Positions 15,059 through 24,558 of a DNA stretch of 64,000 bases are shown one piece after another. Source of the stretch: Jeongeupia chitinilytica (lineage in GTDB: Bacteria; Pseudomonadota; Gammaproteobacteria; Burkholderiales; Chitinibacteraceae). The position numbers and the translations under genes are program-made. Each line of letters starts with the position of its first letter. Within the stretch, counting starts at the first letter, position 1. The stretch lies in contig NZ_BMYO01000005.1 in NCBI RefSeq assembly GCF_014652315.1, positions 1 through 64,000 on the forward strand. The letters are read 5' to 3'. Below the pieces are notes generated by a model. The model was not told the origin of the DNA and searched no databases. It saw only the letters and a program-made list of their open reading frames with translations.

Positions 15059-17712
15059 CCATCAACGGGGTAGCGCAGGAAGTGCAGGCCGGAACACGGC
15101 TGATCGATGCGCTAGAACATGCAGGAGCAGCAGTACCGCACACCTGCCACGACGATCGAATCACACCGATAGGTGCTTGTCGGCTTTGCGTCGTCGAAGT
15201 CGAAGGCCTGTCTCGCCCAGTTGCAAGTTGTGCAACTGTCGTCGAAAACGGCATGCAGGTTCGAACGCACACCCCGAAACTCGAAGCATTGCGCAGGACT
15301 AACCTGGAGCTGATCGCGGAGCACTATCCGCCACAGGCCGTGTTAGCCGAACCGGAGCGAGCTTTCCACCGCCTGCTAGGTCAGTACGGCGTTGTTGCAG
15401 CAGGGGCGACGCGCGAGTGTTTGTTCCAAGACGAAACCCACCCTTATCTCGGCGTGGCAATGGATCGCTGCATTCATTGCAATCGCTGCGTGCGAATCTG
15501 CGAAGAACTACAAGGCCAATTCGTATGGGAAGTCTGGAACCGCGGCGAGGATACCCGCGTCGCCCCTGGCAAGGGACCGACGTTACTCGAGGGAGGGTGT
15601 GTCAGCTGCGGCGCGTGCGTCGACAGCTGTCCAACCGGCGCACTGTTCGACAAGCGCGGCCCGGAAGCCATCGAGTACTGGACCCGGACGACGTGCGTCT
15701 ATTGCGGCGTCGGCTGCCAGATGGACGTCAGCAGCCGCGACGGCAAGGTCGTCGCGGTTCGGCCGGCCAATCATCCGACCAATCGCGGCCACCTGTGCGT
15801 GAAAGGGCGCTACGCGTTCGAGTTCAACCATGCGCCGGATCGGATCACCACGCCAATGCTCCGCCGCAATGGCGAATGGCAAGCGGTAAGCTGGGACGAC
15901 GCACTCGATTTCATCGCCGGCCGCCTGCGCGACATTGTCGCCCGCGATGGACCCGATGCGATCGGCGTGCTCGGCTCGGCGCGCGCCAGCAACGAAGAAA
16001 ACTACTTGGCGCAGAAATTCGCCCGCGTCGTGCTCGGCACTAACAATGTCGATTGTTGCGCGCGTGTCTGTCACACGCCCAGCGCGAAGGCGCTCAAGAC
16101 CATGCTCGGCACGGGCGCTGCGACCAACTGTTTCGACGATATCGAGCACGCCCATGCTTTGCTGCTGTGCGGCGTCAATCCGACGGAGAACCACCCGGTG
16201 GTCGGCGCGCGCATCAAGCAGGCAGTGCTGCGTGGAGCCAAGCTCGTCGTGGTCGATCCGCGTTGCACCGAGCTGGCGCAGCTCGCCGACGTGCATCTGG
16301 CTGTCAAACCTGGGTACAACGTGCCGCTGTTCAACGCGCTGGCGGCAACGCTGATCGAAGAGGATTTGCTCGATTATGCTTTCCTCACCGAGCGCGTGAG
16401 CGGCTTCGACGATTTCGCGGCTTTCGTTGCCGAATACGCACCCGAGCGGGTCGCGGGCGAGTGCGGCGTCGCCGCTGCTGACATTCGCGCCGCGGCGCGA
16501 ATCTACGCCACGGCTAAGCCGGCGATGTGTTTTCACGGCCTCGGCATGACCGAGCACCTGCAAGGTACCGAAGGCGTGATGACGCTGATCAACCTCGCCT
16601 TGCTCAGCGGCAACCTCGGCAAGCCCGGCGCTGGCATCAACCCCTTGCGCGGCCAGAACAATGTGCAGGGTTCGGCGCAAATGGGCTGCGATCCGGCCAC
16701 GCTGACCGGATCGCAACTGATCAAGGACGCCGGCCCGCGCTTCGAAGCGGCGTGGGGCTGCAAGTTGCCGGCTACGCACGGGATGGACTTGCTGCAGATG
16801 ATCGATGCGGCGCGCGATGGCAACCTAAAGGCGCTATGGGCGTTCGGCTACGACGTCTATCTGTCGCTCGCCAACGAAGCCGCCAGCCGCACGGCGATGG
16901 CGAAGCTCGACCTCGTAATTGTGCAGGACCTGTTCCTGAACGAGACTGCGTGCGCCTTCGGCACCGTTTTCCTGCCGGCGGCATCGTTCTTCGAAAAAGA
17001 AGGCACCTTCATGAATTCGGACCGGCGGGTGCAGCGCATCCGCGCCGTGGTGCCGCCCCCTAGCGATGCCTGGCCCGACTGGTGGATCATCCAGGCGCTC
17101 GCAGCCCGGCTCGACCATCCGCAGGGCTTCTGCTTCGACAATCCGCGCGCGATCTGGGATGAAGTGCGAACGCTGTGGCCCGATGGCGCGGGGCTCTCAT
17201 ACGAACGGATCGAGCGCGAAAGCCTGCACTGGCCCTGCCCGGACGAGCATCACCCTGGCACGCCCGTCCTGCACCGGGAGCGGTTTTCCGCAGGCAAGAC
17301 TGCGGCGCTGGCCTGCATCGATTTCGTACCGACGCCCGAAACGATCGACGACGACTACCCCTTGCTGCTGACCACCGGCCGCACGCTTTACCACTTCAAT
17401 GCCGGAACGATGAGTTACCGCACGCCCAATGCCGCGCTGCGCTCGAGCGACACGCTCGACATGTCGCCGGGCGATGCGGCGCGTCTCGGGCTGGCCGACG
17501 GCGAACCGGTGCATGTGCATAGCCGCCACGGCATGACGACGCTGCCGCTGCGCATCACCGATGTCGTGCGGACGGGGCAGCTGTTCGCGTCATTCCACCG
17601 GCCCGAGCTGTTCGTCAACCGGCTGACTTCGCTGGTGCGCGACCGACAGGTGCATACGCCGGAATACAAGGTGACGGCTGTTTGGGTCGAACGAGCCCGT
17701 AGCGATGGCTGA
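15046..17712 (+). CDS. Formate dehydrogenase alpha subunit, molybdopterin type with NuoG-like N-terminus
   Basis: Encodes 888 residues. The N-terminal [2Fe-2S] domain has the Cys set PHTC, GACRLC and VASC. Two [4Fe-4S] ferredoxin motifs follow (CIHCNRCVRIC and CVSCGACVDSC), then the enzyme's own cluster CVYCGVGC with LCVKGRY. The active-site position is Cys342 in ARVCHTPS, not selenocysteine. The usual His-Cys3 cluster motif of NuoG-type proteins is absent: where it should lie the sequence reads EHYPPQAVLAEP. The molybdopterin dinucleotide domain at the C-terminus includes RTLYHFNAGTMS. The ATG at 15046 is the first start compatible with the fold and overlaps the beta-subunit gene. Confidence 0.92.
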   Translation: MLRLTINGVAQEVQAGTRLIDALEHAGAAVPHTCHDDRITPIGACRLCVVEVEGLSRPVASCATVVENGMQVRTHTPKLEALRRTNLELIAEHYPPQAVLAEPERAFHRLLGQYGVVAAGATRECLFQDETHPYLGVAMDRCIHCNRCVRICEELQGQFVWEVWNRGEDTRVAPGKGPTLLEGGCVSCGACVDSCPTGALFDKRGPEAIEYWTRTTCVYCGVGCQMDVSSRDGKVVAVRPANHPTNRGHLCVKGRYAFEFNHAPDRITTPMLRRNGEWQAVSWDDALDFIAGRLRDIVARDGPDAIGVLGSARASNEENYLAQKFARVVLGTNNVDCCARVCHTPSAKALKTMLGTGAATNCFDDIEHAHALLLCGVNPTENHPVVGARIKQAVLRGAKLVVVDPRCTELAQLADVHLAVKPGYNVPLFNALAATLIEEDLLDYAFLTERVSGFDDFAAFVAEYAPERVAGECGVAAADIRAAARIYATAKPAMCFHGLGMTEHLQGTEGVMTLINLALLSGNLGKPGAGINPLRGQNNVQGSAQMGCDPATLTGSQLIKDAGPRFEAAWGCKLPATHGMDLLQMIDAARDGNLKALWAFGYDVYLSLANEAASRTAMAKLDLVIVQDLFLNETACAFGTVFLPAASFFEKEGTFMNSDRRVQRIRAVVPPPSDAWPDWWIIQALAARLDHPQGFCFDNPRAIWDEVRTLWPDGAGLSYERIERESLHWPCPDEHHPGTPVLHRERFSAGKTAALACIDFVPTPETIDDDYPLLLTTGRTLYHFNAGTMSYRTPNAALRSSDTLDMSPGDAARLGLADGEPVHVHSRHGMTTLPLRITDVVRTGQLFASFHRPELFVNRLTSLVRDRQVHTPEYKVTAVWVERARSDG

Positions 17713-17749
17713 TGACGATTTCCTGTCCACACGTTGAGGAGGTGCAATC

Positions 17750-18226
17750 ATGTTTTCCCATATTCTGGTTCCCGTTGATGGTAGCCCGGCAGCCAATCAG
17801 GGGTTAAGCCAAGCGGCGGGTCTGGCGCGTGCCCTTGGCGCAACGGTGCGCTTGTTCCATGTCATCGATCTGCACCTGATTTATATGGATCCGACCGGCA
17901 TGACTGGTCTAAGTGGGATGAGTGGACTGAAGGAGTATGAAGTCAAGCTCAGGGAGGTCGGCAGGGACATTCTGCAGGCGGCTCGGCTGGCCATTGAGAG
18001 CCCGGATCTACGCGTCGAAGTCTGCGCTACCGAATGCTACACGCCCAATGTTGCAGACAAGATCATTGCTGAAGCACGTAGTTGGCCAGCTGATCTGATC
18101 GTGATGGGTACGCACGGCCGACGTGGCCTGCGCGGACTGGTAATGGGCAGCGATGCCGAAAGCGTCCTGCATGCGAGCCCGGTTCCGATGCTGTTGGTTC
18201 GTGGGGATGGGACTACACAGGCATAA
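17750..18226 (+). CDS. Universal stress protein (UspA family), ATP-binding type
   Basis: Encodes 158 residues. It begins ILVPVDGSPAAN and ends with the nucleotide-binding pattern GTHGRRGLRGLVMGSDAESVL, which satisfies G-2x-G-9x-G(S/T). A Met/Gly-rich loop (MDPTGMTGLSGMSGL, residues about 45-60) is characteristic of some proteobacterial stress proteins. GAGGAGG precedes the start. It lies 38 bases after the formate dehydrogenase gene and 12 before the acyl-CoA synthetase gene, so it is very likely in the same transcript. Confidence 0.93.
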   Translation: MFSHILVPVDGSPAANQGLSQAAGLARALGATVRLFHVIDLHLIYMDPTGMTGLSGMSGLKEYEVKLREVGRDILQAARLAIESPDLRVEVCATECYTPNVADKIIAEARSWPADLIVMGTHGRRGLRGLVMGSDAESVLHASPVPMLLVRGDGTTQA

Positions 18227-18237
18227 GCGCGTGCGGC

Positions 18238-20922
18238 ATGACGATCCGCAATCTCGAGTACCTGTTGCGCCCCCAGTCAGTTGCGCTGATCGGCGCTTCG
18301 GAGAAAGCACACAGCGTCGGCGCGACTGTGCTGGCCAATCTGCTCGGTGGCGGGTTTGGCGGGCCGATCATGGCGGTCAACCCCAAGTACGAGAGCTTGG
18401 CTGGCGTGCCGGTTTATCCGCACGTCGACAGGCTGCCCGCGCCACCTGATCTGGCAGTGATTTGCACGCCGCCGTCGACAATACCTGAGCTGATCGAGCA
18501 GTTGGGGGATCGCGGAACCACGGCGGCGATCGTGCTCACGGCAGGCCTAGCGCGCACCGCGTACCGGCACGGCCAATGCGTCGAGACGGCGATGCTCGCC
18601 GCCGCTAGACCCCGGCTGTTGCGCATTCTCGGGCCGAATTGCGTCGGCGTGCTCTCGCCCGGCATCGGCCTGAACGCGAGCTTCGCGCACGCCAATGCGC
18701 TCTCGGGAAAGCTGGCTTTCGTCTCGCAGTCAGGCGCGTTGACGACGGCGGTGCTCGACTGGGCCAACGCCAAGGGCATCGGCTTCTCGCACTTCATCTC
18801 GGTCGGCGACTGCGCAGACGTCGACATCGGCGATCTGCTCGACTATCTGGCCAGCGATGCCGAAACCAGCGCCATCCTGCTTTACATCGAGTCGATCCGC
18901 GGAGCGCGCAAGTTCATGTCGGCGGCGCGCGCCGCAGCGCGCAACAAGCCGGTTGTGATGATCAAGGCCGGGCGCGTTCCGGACGGCGCGCGCGCGGCGA
19001 CGTCGCACACAGGTGCGCTAGCCGGCGCAGACGATGTCTACGATGCGGCGATCCGCCGCGCCGGCATGCTGCGCGTTGCGACGACCGAGGATTTGTTCGA
19101 CGCCGTCGAAACGCTAGCGCGCGTCACCGGCCAGAGTCGCGACGACGCGGTGATCGTCACCAATGGAGGCGGCGCGGGCGTGATGACGACCGACGCGCTG
19201 ATCATCGGCGGCGGCCGGCTGGCGAGCTTGAGCACCGAGACCATGCGCCGGCTCGGCGAAATCCTACCGGCCAGCGCGTCGGCGGCAAACCCGGTCGATA
19301 TCGGCGGCGACGCGCCCATCGAGCGTTACGTCCGGGTACTGAAGGCGCTGCTCGACGCGCCGGAAACCGGCACCTTGCTGTTCGTCCACGCGCCGACGGC
19401 GATCGTGCCCAGCGCCGAGATCGCGGCAGCCATCCTGCCGCTACTGAGCGAAGCGCGTTGCAGCGTCTTTGCCTGCTGGTTAGGTAGCGAAGCGGTCAGC
19501 GTCGCGCGGCGCCTGAGTCGCGAGGCCGGCGTTCCGGTTTACGACACGCCCGAACGGGCGGTGCAGGCGTTCCAGCATGTGCTTGCATACCGCCGCAACC
19601 AGGATGCACTAATGGAAACGCCGCCGTCGCTGCCGCAGGCGTTCGTGCCGGATCAAGAGAGTACGCGCTCGATCGTGAGCGAAGCGCTGGCCGAGCGCCG
19701 CAGCGTGTTGACCGAGCCGGAGGCTAAGGCGGTGCTGGCAGCCTACGGCATCGCCACGGTGCGGACACGCATCGCGCGCGACGACGAGGACGTCGAGCGG
19801 CTTGCCGCACAATTCGACGGCCCGGTCGCCATCAAGATCCTATCGTCGGACATCACGCACAAATCGGACGTCGGCGGCGTCGCGCTCGACCTTGCAACGC
19901 CGGAACAGGCCCGGCTGGCAGCGCAAGCGATGTCGCGGCGCATTCGCGAGCAATACCCGCAGGCACAGCTGAACGGATTCACCGTGCAGCCAATGGCCAA
20001 GCGCGCCGGTGCGCTCGAGTTGATCGTCGGCGTCGCCACCGATCGCGTTTTCGGCCCGGTACTGTTATTTGGTCATGGCGGCACAGCGGCCGAAGTAATC
20101 GCCGACCGGGCCGTAGCGTTGCCGCCGCTCAATCTCAAGCTGGCCGCGGAACTGGTATCGCGAACGCGCGTCGCCAAGCTGCTCGCCGGCTTTCGCAACC
20201 AGCCGCCGGCCGACCTCGACGCGATCCATCTGACGCTGGTGAAGCTGTCGCAGCTGGTGTGCGATCTGCCCGAGTTGGTTGAGCTCGACATCAACCCGCT
20301 GCTGGCCGACGCGCAAGGCGTGCTGGCGCTCGATGCCCGCATTGTCGTCGCGCCGGCCGACGCGGCGCGTATGGCGATCCGGCCTTACCCTCAGGAGTTG
20401 GAAGAGACGCTGGATTGGGATGGCTGGCGCTTGCGCGTGCGCCCGGTTCGCCCCGACGACGAGGCGCACTACCTTGATTTCTTCGCCGCGCTGACGCCGG
20501 AAGACATGCATTTCCGTTTTTTCGCCACGGTTCGCCAGTTGCCACATTCGCAGCTCGCGCGAATGACGCAGATCGATTACGACCGTGAGATGGGGCTGGT
20601 CGCCTTGGTCGACGATGAAAGCTGCGAGCGTCGTGAACGGATGCTGGGCATGGTGCAGGCTATCGCCGATCCGGACAACGTGAACGCCGAATTCGCGATC
20701 GCCGTTCGTTCGAACATTCAGGGGCATGGGCTGGGCGGCATCCTGCTGGGCAGAATCATCGATTATTCCCGCGGCAAGGGTACGACCCGCTTAGTCGGGG
20801 AAATCCTCAGGGAGAACATCCGTATGGTTGCACTAGCGCGAGATTGCGGTTTTCGCATCGACGCCACGAGCGAGTCCGAGGTCGTGCGGGCGACGCTGGA
20901 GCTTGAACCCGGCTCCGGCTGA
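18238..20922 (+). CDS. ADP-forming acyl-CoA synthetase fused to a GNAT acetyltransferase
   Basis: Encodes 894 residues. Order: CoA-binding domain (SVALIGASE, residues about 10-135), succinyl-CoA-ligase-like domain (FVSQSGALT), ATP-grasp domain (from about residue 490, KILSSDITHKSDVGGV), and a C-terminal GNAT domain (residues about 725-890, RPVRPDDEAHYLDFF and the acetyl-CoA loop SNIQGHGLGGILLG). This is the Pat/YfiQ architecture, in which the acetyltransferase part modifies acetyl-CoA synthetase and other proteins. The catalytic His expected in ADP-forming synthetases appears to be present in TSHTGALAG. It may either make acyl-CoA or act purely as a protein acetyltransferase. Confidence 0.92.
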   Translation: MTIRNLEYLLRPQSVALIGASEKAHSVGATVLANLLGGGFGGPIMAVNPKYESLAGVPVYPHVDRLPAPPDLAVICTPPSTIPELIEQLGDRGTTAAIVLTAGLARTAYRHGQCVETAMLAAARPRLLRILGPNCVGVLSPGIGLNASFAHANALSGKLAFVSQSGALTTAVLDWANAKGIGFSHFISVGDCADVDIGDLLDYLASDAETSAILLYIESIRGARKFMSAARAAARNKPVVMIKAGRVPDGARAATSHTGALAGADDVYDAAIRRAGMLRVATTEDLFDAVETLARVTGQSRDDAVIVTNGGGAGVMTTDALIIGGGRLASLSTETMRRLGEILPASASAANPVDIGGDAPIERYVRVLKALLDAPETGTLLFVHAPTAIVPSAEIAAAILPLLSEARCSVFACWLGSEAVSVARRLSREAGVPVYDTPERAVQAFQHVLAYRRNQDALMETPPSLPQAFVPDQESTRSIVSEALAERRSVLTEPEAKAVLAAYGIATVRTRIARDDEDVERLAAQFDGPVAIKILSSDITHKSDVGGVALDLATPEQARLAAQAMSRRIREQYPQAQLNGFTVQPMAKRAGALELIVGVATDRVFGPVLLFGHGGTAAEVIADRAVALPPLNLKLAAELVSRTRVAKLLAGFRNQPPADLDAIHLTLVKLSQLVCDLPELVELDINPLLADAQGVLALDARIVVAPADAARMAIRPYPQELEETLDWDGWRLRVRPVRPDDEAHYLDFFAALTPEDMHFRFFATVRQLPHSQLARMTQIDYDREMGLVALVDDESCERRERMLGMVQAIADPDNVNAEFAIAVRSNIQGHGLGGILLGRIIDYSRGKGTTRLVGEILRENIRMVALARDCGFRIDATSESEVVRATLELEPGSG

Positions 20923-20939
20923 TCGAGGAAACGAAACCG

Positions 20940-21926
20940 ATGCGAGCAATGCTACTTGATGCGGCGCACCTGCCGCTGCGCGAGGCAACGCGGGAAATCC
21001 CTGCGCCGAACGAAGGGCAGCTGCTGATCCGGGTCCACGCCTGCGGCGTATGCCGGACCGATCTGCATATCGTCGACGGCGAGCTGCCGGAATCGCATTA
21101 CCCGCTGGTTCCGGGGCACGAGATCGTCGGTGAGGTCTGCGTACCGGGGCCGGGCGTAACGCGTTTCAAATCAGGCGACCGGGTCGGCGTGCCGTGGCTG
21201 GGGCAAACCTGCGGCCACTGCCGCTATTGCCTGTCTGGCCGGGAAAACCTGTGCGACCAGGCGCGTTTCACCGGCTATACGCTCGACGGCGGCTACGCCG
21301 AATACGTCGTTGCCGACTGCCGCTATTGTTTCGCACTGCCAGCCACGTATTCGGATACCGAGGCCGCGCCCTTGCTCTGCGCCGGTCTGATCGGCTACCG
21401 GGCGCTGCGCGCTGCGGGCGAGGGCCGGCGCCTCGGCATCTACGGGTTTGGCGCCGCGGCGCACATCGTCACCCAAGTGGCGATCCATCAGCAGCGCGAG
21501 GTCTTCGCGTTCACCCGGCCCGGTGATGCGCCTGCGCAGCAATTTGCGCTGGCGCTTGGCGCTACGTGGGCCGGCGACAGCACGCAGCCGGCCCCGGCCG
21601 AACTCGACGCCGCCATCCTGTTCGCGCCGGTTGGTGCGCTGGTGCTGGCGGCGCTGCGGTCTGTCGCCAAAGGTGGCACGGTGGTCTGCGCCGGCATCCA
21701 CATGAGCACGATTCCGGCTTTCGATTACGCCTTGCTGTGGGGAGAGCGCAAGATCTGTTCGGTCGCCAATCTGACGCGCGCCGACGGCGACGACTTCCTG
21801 GCGCTCGCGCCGCAAATTCCGGTGCGTACCGAGGTGGTGTGCTACCCGCTCGTCGAGGCGAACGCGGCGTTGGCCGTATTGCGCGACGGGAAGTTCCAGG
21901 GTGCGGCGGTGCTCTCGCTGCGGTGA
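20940..21926 (+). CDS. Zinc-dependent alcohol dehydrogenase
   Basis: Encodes 328 residues of the medium-chain dehydrogenase family. Catalytic zinc ligands are visible in CGVCRTD (Cys) and PGHEIVGEV (His, Glu), and the structural zinc in CGHCRYCLSGRENLC. The nucleotide fold has the glycine motif GIYGFGAAAH, a GxGxxA variant. The sequence style matches AdhA-type enzymes found beside universal stress proteins in low-oxygen loci. It follows the synthetase gene by 17 bases. Likely reaction: alcohol to aldehyde interconversion with NAD(P). Confidence 0.92.
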   Translation: MRAMLLDAAHLPLREATREIPAPNEGQLLIRVHACGVCRTDLHIVDGELPESHYPLVPGHEIVGEVCVPGPGVTRFKSGDRVGVPWLGQTCGHCRYCLSGRENLCDQARFTGYTLDGGYAEYVVADCRYCFALPATYSDTEAAPLLCAGLIGYRALRAAGEGRRLGIYGFGAAAHIVTQVAIHQQREVFAFTRPGDAPAQQFALALGATWAGDSTQPAPAELDAAILFAPVGALVLAALRSVAKGGTVVCAGIHMSTIPAFDYALLWGERKICSVANLTRADGDDFLALAPQIPVRTEVVCYPLVEANAALAVLRDGKFQGAAVLSLR

Positions 21927-21946
21927 GAGGCTCCCGGTCAATCGCG

Positions 21947-24244
21947 ATGCTTGAGCCGACCCGCTTCGTGAATCTGGGATTGTTGCTGTTCTCGGCGCTG
22001 GCGCTGCTGGCGGGCGCCGTCGTCTACTTCGTCGGCGACGCCGGTCGGGCAGCGTGGATCTGGCGGTTGGGTGCACTGCCGGTGCTTGCCGTCACGTTGC
22101 TGGCGAGCGTCGAGGCACTACGCCGTCGTGAAAGCCGCGTCGACGTGCTGGCCTTGCTGGCGATCGGCGGTGCGTTGCTGCTGGGCGAGAATCTGACCGC
22201 CGCTGCGATCGCGCTGATGCTCGCCAGCGGTCGCGCGCTCGAAGAGTACGCGCAGGCGCGGGCGCAGCGGGAGATGGCGGCCTTGCTCGCGCATGCGCCC
22301 CGCCAAGCGAATCGTTACGAAGGCGACCAAGTTGTCCAGATCGGGCTGGAGGCGATCTGCCGCGGCGATCGGCTGCTGGTTCGCGCCGGCGAGACCATTC
22401 CGGTCGATGGCTCGCTGCTCGGGCCGGCCGAGCTGGACGAGGCGGCGTTGACCGGCGAGGCGTTGCCGGTGAGCCGGCAAAGTGGTGAGACCGCGCTTAG
22501 CGGCACCGTGAACGCAGGCGCCGCGTTCGACATGGTGGCCACGACGGCGGCGGCCGACAGCACTTTCGCCGGTGTCGTGCGGTTGGTCGAGACCGCGCGC
22601 CAGCGCCGCTCGTCGGCCGAGCGACTTGCCGATCGCTATGCGCTCTGGTTTGTTCCGCTCACGGTCGCGATCGCCGGCACAGCATGGCTACTGAGCGGCG
22701 ATCCGCTGCGCATGCTGGCGGTGCTGGTCGTGGCAACGCCTTGCCCACTGATTCTGGCGGTGCCGGTGGCGATCGTTTCCGGCATGTCGAGTTGTGCCCG
22801 GCGTGGCGTGTTGGTCAAGGATGGCCGTGCGCTGGAGCAACTGGCTCAGGCGCATACGCTGTTTTTCGACAAGACCGGCACGCTCACCAGCGGCCGTGCG
22901 CGCCTGGTCGCGATCGAGTCCGATCCGGCCTTCGGCCCGGATGAGGTGCTGCGGCTCGCCGCATCGCTGGACCAGGCGTGTAAGCACGTACTGGCCGAGG
23001 CGGTGGTGAGCGCCGCGCGTGAACGCGGCCTATGCTTGTCTCTGCCGACGCGGGTCGAAGAAGCTGCCGGTGCCGGCGTACGTGGCATAGTCCAAGGTCA
23101 AGCGATCGTCGTCGGCAACTTTCCTTTCGTGTCCGAAACGGCGCCGACGTTGCCCGCGTGGGTGCCGGCGTTTCTGCGACGGCTGGGGTTTGACGGCGTG
23201 ACCGGTGTGTTTGTCAGCGTTGAGGGCCGGATCTGCGGCGGGCTGCAATTCGCCGATGAAATTCGTCCTGACACGCCACGGGCGCTGCGTTTGCTCAGGA
23301 AAGCCGGCGTCACCCGAATCACGATGCTGACTGGAGATCACCGCGAGGTGGCGGAAACGTTCGGCGCCGTTCTCGGCGTCGACGCGCTGTGCGCCGAACA
23401 AAAGCCGGCCGACAAGCTGGCGGCCATCGAGGCGACGCGCGCGGCAGGCCGGATCGTGATCATGGTCGGCGACGGCGTGAACGATGCGCCGGCGTTGCAG
23501 GCGGCCGACGTCGGCGTGGCGATGGGTGCGCGTGGCGTTGCCGCTGCTTCCGAGGCGGCGGATGTGGTGTTGCTGGTCGATCGCCTCGACCGGCTGGCCG
23601 ACGCATTGTTGATCGCCATCCGGGCGCGTCGGATCGCGGTGCAGAGCGTCAGCGTCGGCATGGGGCTATCCGGCGTGGCGATGCTGTTTGCCGCCTTTGG
23701 CTTCCTGCCGCCTTTGATCGGTGCGGTGCTTCAGGAAGCCATCGACGTGGCGGTAATTCTGAATGCGTTGCGGGCACGATCAAAAGGCTCACCGCATCCG
23801 CACGGCACCTTGAGCGTCACCGAGGTCGAGCACCTCAAAGCCGAGCACGCCGAGCTCGGTCCGGTGCTCGATCGGGTCGGCTGGCTGGCCGACCGCCTGG
23901 CCGACCTGTCCGGGCCTGCTGCGGTCAAGGAACTGAACGAGCTCGATACCTTGCTGCGCGAGCGGCTATTGCCGCACGAGCGACAGGACGACGCCGAGCT
24001 TTACCCCGGCATCGCGCGGCTGCTCGGCGGCGACGATCCGATGTCGACCTTGAGCGGCATGCACCGCGAGATATTTCGCCTCGCAAGAATGCTCACAAAC
24101 CTGACCGATGCTCTACCCGCCGAAGGCCCGGACGAGCCGACGCTGAAGTTGTTGCAAGGCTTGCTGTACAGCATGAACGCAATTATTCGATTGCATTTTG
24201 CGCAGGAGGAAGAGCTCTATTTCGCGCTGGGCGAATCGATGTGA
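21947..24244 (+). CDS. P1B-type metal ATPase with C-terminal hemerythrin-like domain (Nia/P1B-5-like)
   Basis: Encodes 765 residues from the ATG 20 bases after the dehydrogenase gene. It has TGEALPVS in the actuator, the ion-path motif TPC (Cys266, ATPCPLI), the phosphorylation site DKTGTLT (Asp308) and GDGVNDAPAL. The N-terminus lacks a CxxC metal-binding domain. After about residue 615 comes a hemerythrin-like four-helix segment with His/acidic ligands in KAEHAELG, LLPHERQDDAELYP, MHREIF and LHFAQEEELYF. TPC plus a hemerythrin tail is the signature of the P1B-5 group (for example Sinorhizobium Nia, linked to Ni and Fe). Substrate is inferred. Confidence 0.9.
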   Translation: MLEPTRFVNLGLLLFSALALLAGAVVYFVGDAGRAAWIWRLGALPVLAVTLLASVEALRRRESRVDVLALLAIGGALLLGENLTAAAIALMLASGRALEEYAQARAQREMAALLAHAPRQANRYEGDQVVQIGLEAICRGDRLLVRAGETIPVDGSLLGPAELDEAALTGEALPVSRQSGETALSGTVNAGAAFDMVATTAAADSTFAGVVRLVETARQRRSSAERLADRYALWFVPLTVAIAGTAWLLSGDPLRMLAVLVVATPCPLILAVPVAIVSGMSSCARRGVLVKDGRALEQLAQAHTLFFDKTGTLTSGRARLVAIESDPAFGPDEVLRLAASLDQACKHVLAEAVVSAARERGLCLSLPTRVEEAAGAGVRGIVQGQAIVVGNFPFVSETAPTLPAWVPAFLRRLGFDGVTGVFVSVEGRICGGLQFADEIRPDTPRALRLLRKAGVTRITMLTGDHREVAETFGAVLGVDALCAEQKPADKLAAIEATRAAGRIVIMVGDGVNDAPALQAADVGVAMGARGVAAASEAADVVLLVDRLDRLADALLIAIRARRIAVQSVSVGMGLSGVAMLFAAFGFLPPLIGAVLQEAIDVAVILNALRARSKGSPHPHGTLSVTEVEHLKAEHAELGPVLDRVGWLADRLADLSGPAAVKELNELDTLLRERLLPHERQDDAELYPGIARLLGGDDPMSTLSGMHREIFRLARMLTNLTDALPAEGPDEPTLKLLQGLLYSMNAIIRLHFAQEEELYFALGESM

Positions 24245-24558
24245 GCCTTGCTGAAAAAGCAGCGTAGTCATTGTTGCCTTCTGATGCCTGTTGCGTAGTG
24301 GCGCATTTTGATTTGATCAAAAAGCTGTAATCTCAAGTGGGACTCTCTGAGTCGTGCCAATCGGCCGATCATTGTTTCCGAACTTGATATGAACGGGAGC
24401 CGTGCTCGCCAGAGCAGGCTCGATTAATTCAGTCTTTGTCGTAGCAAGACACATTGCCAAAAAACAGGAACGTCAAGTGGCGCTAAATTAGCACTGTTGG
24501 CGCATCAGCAAGTAATGCCGGGCGAGAATGCCGACCCGGTTTCTCAAGGAGAGCATGC
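24245..24558. other. Intergenic region upstream of the second stress-protein gene
   Basis: No gene is visible in these 314 bases. At 24308-24320 lies TTGAT, spacer TTG, ATCAA, which resembles an FNR/Anr box but has a 3-base instead of 4-base spacer. A further AT-rich stretch near 24455-24495 could hold the promoter. The region is less GC-rich than its neighbours. Confidence 0.4.

Noticed and set aside
24308..24320. Calling this an authentic FNR box
   Set aside because: The spacer is one base short of the consensus; kept only as a low-interest observation.
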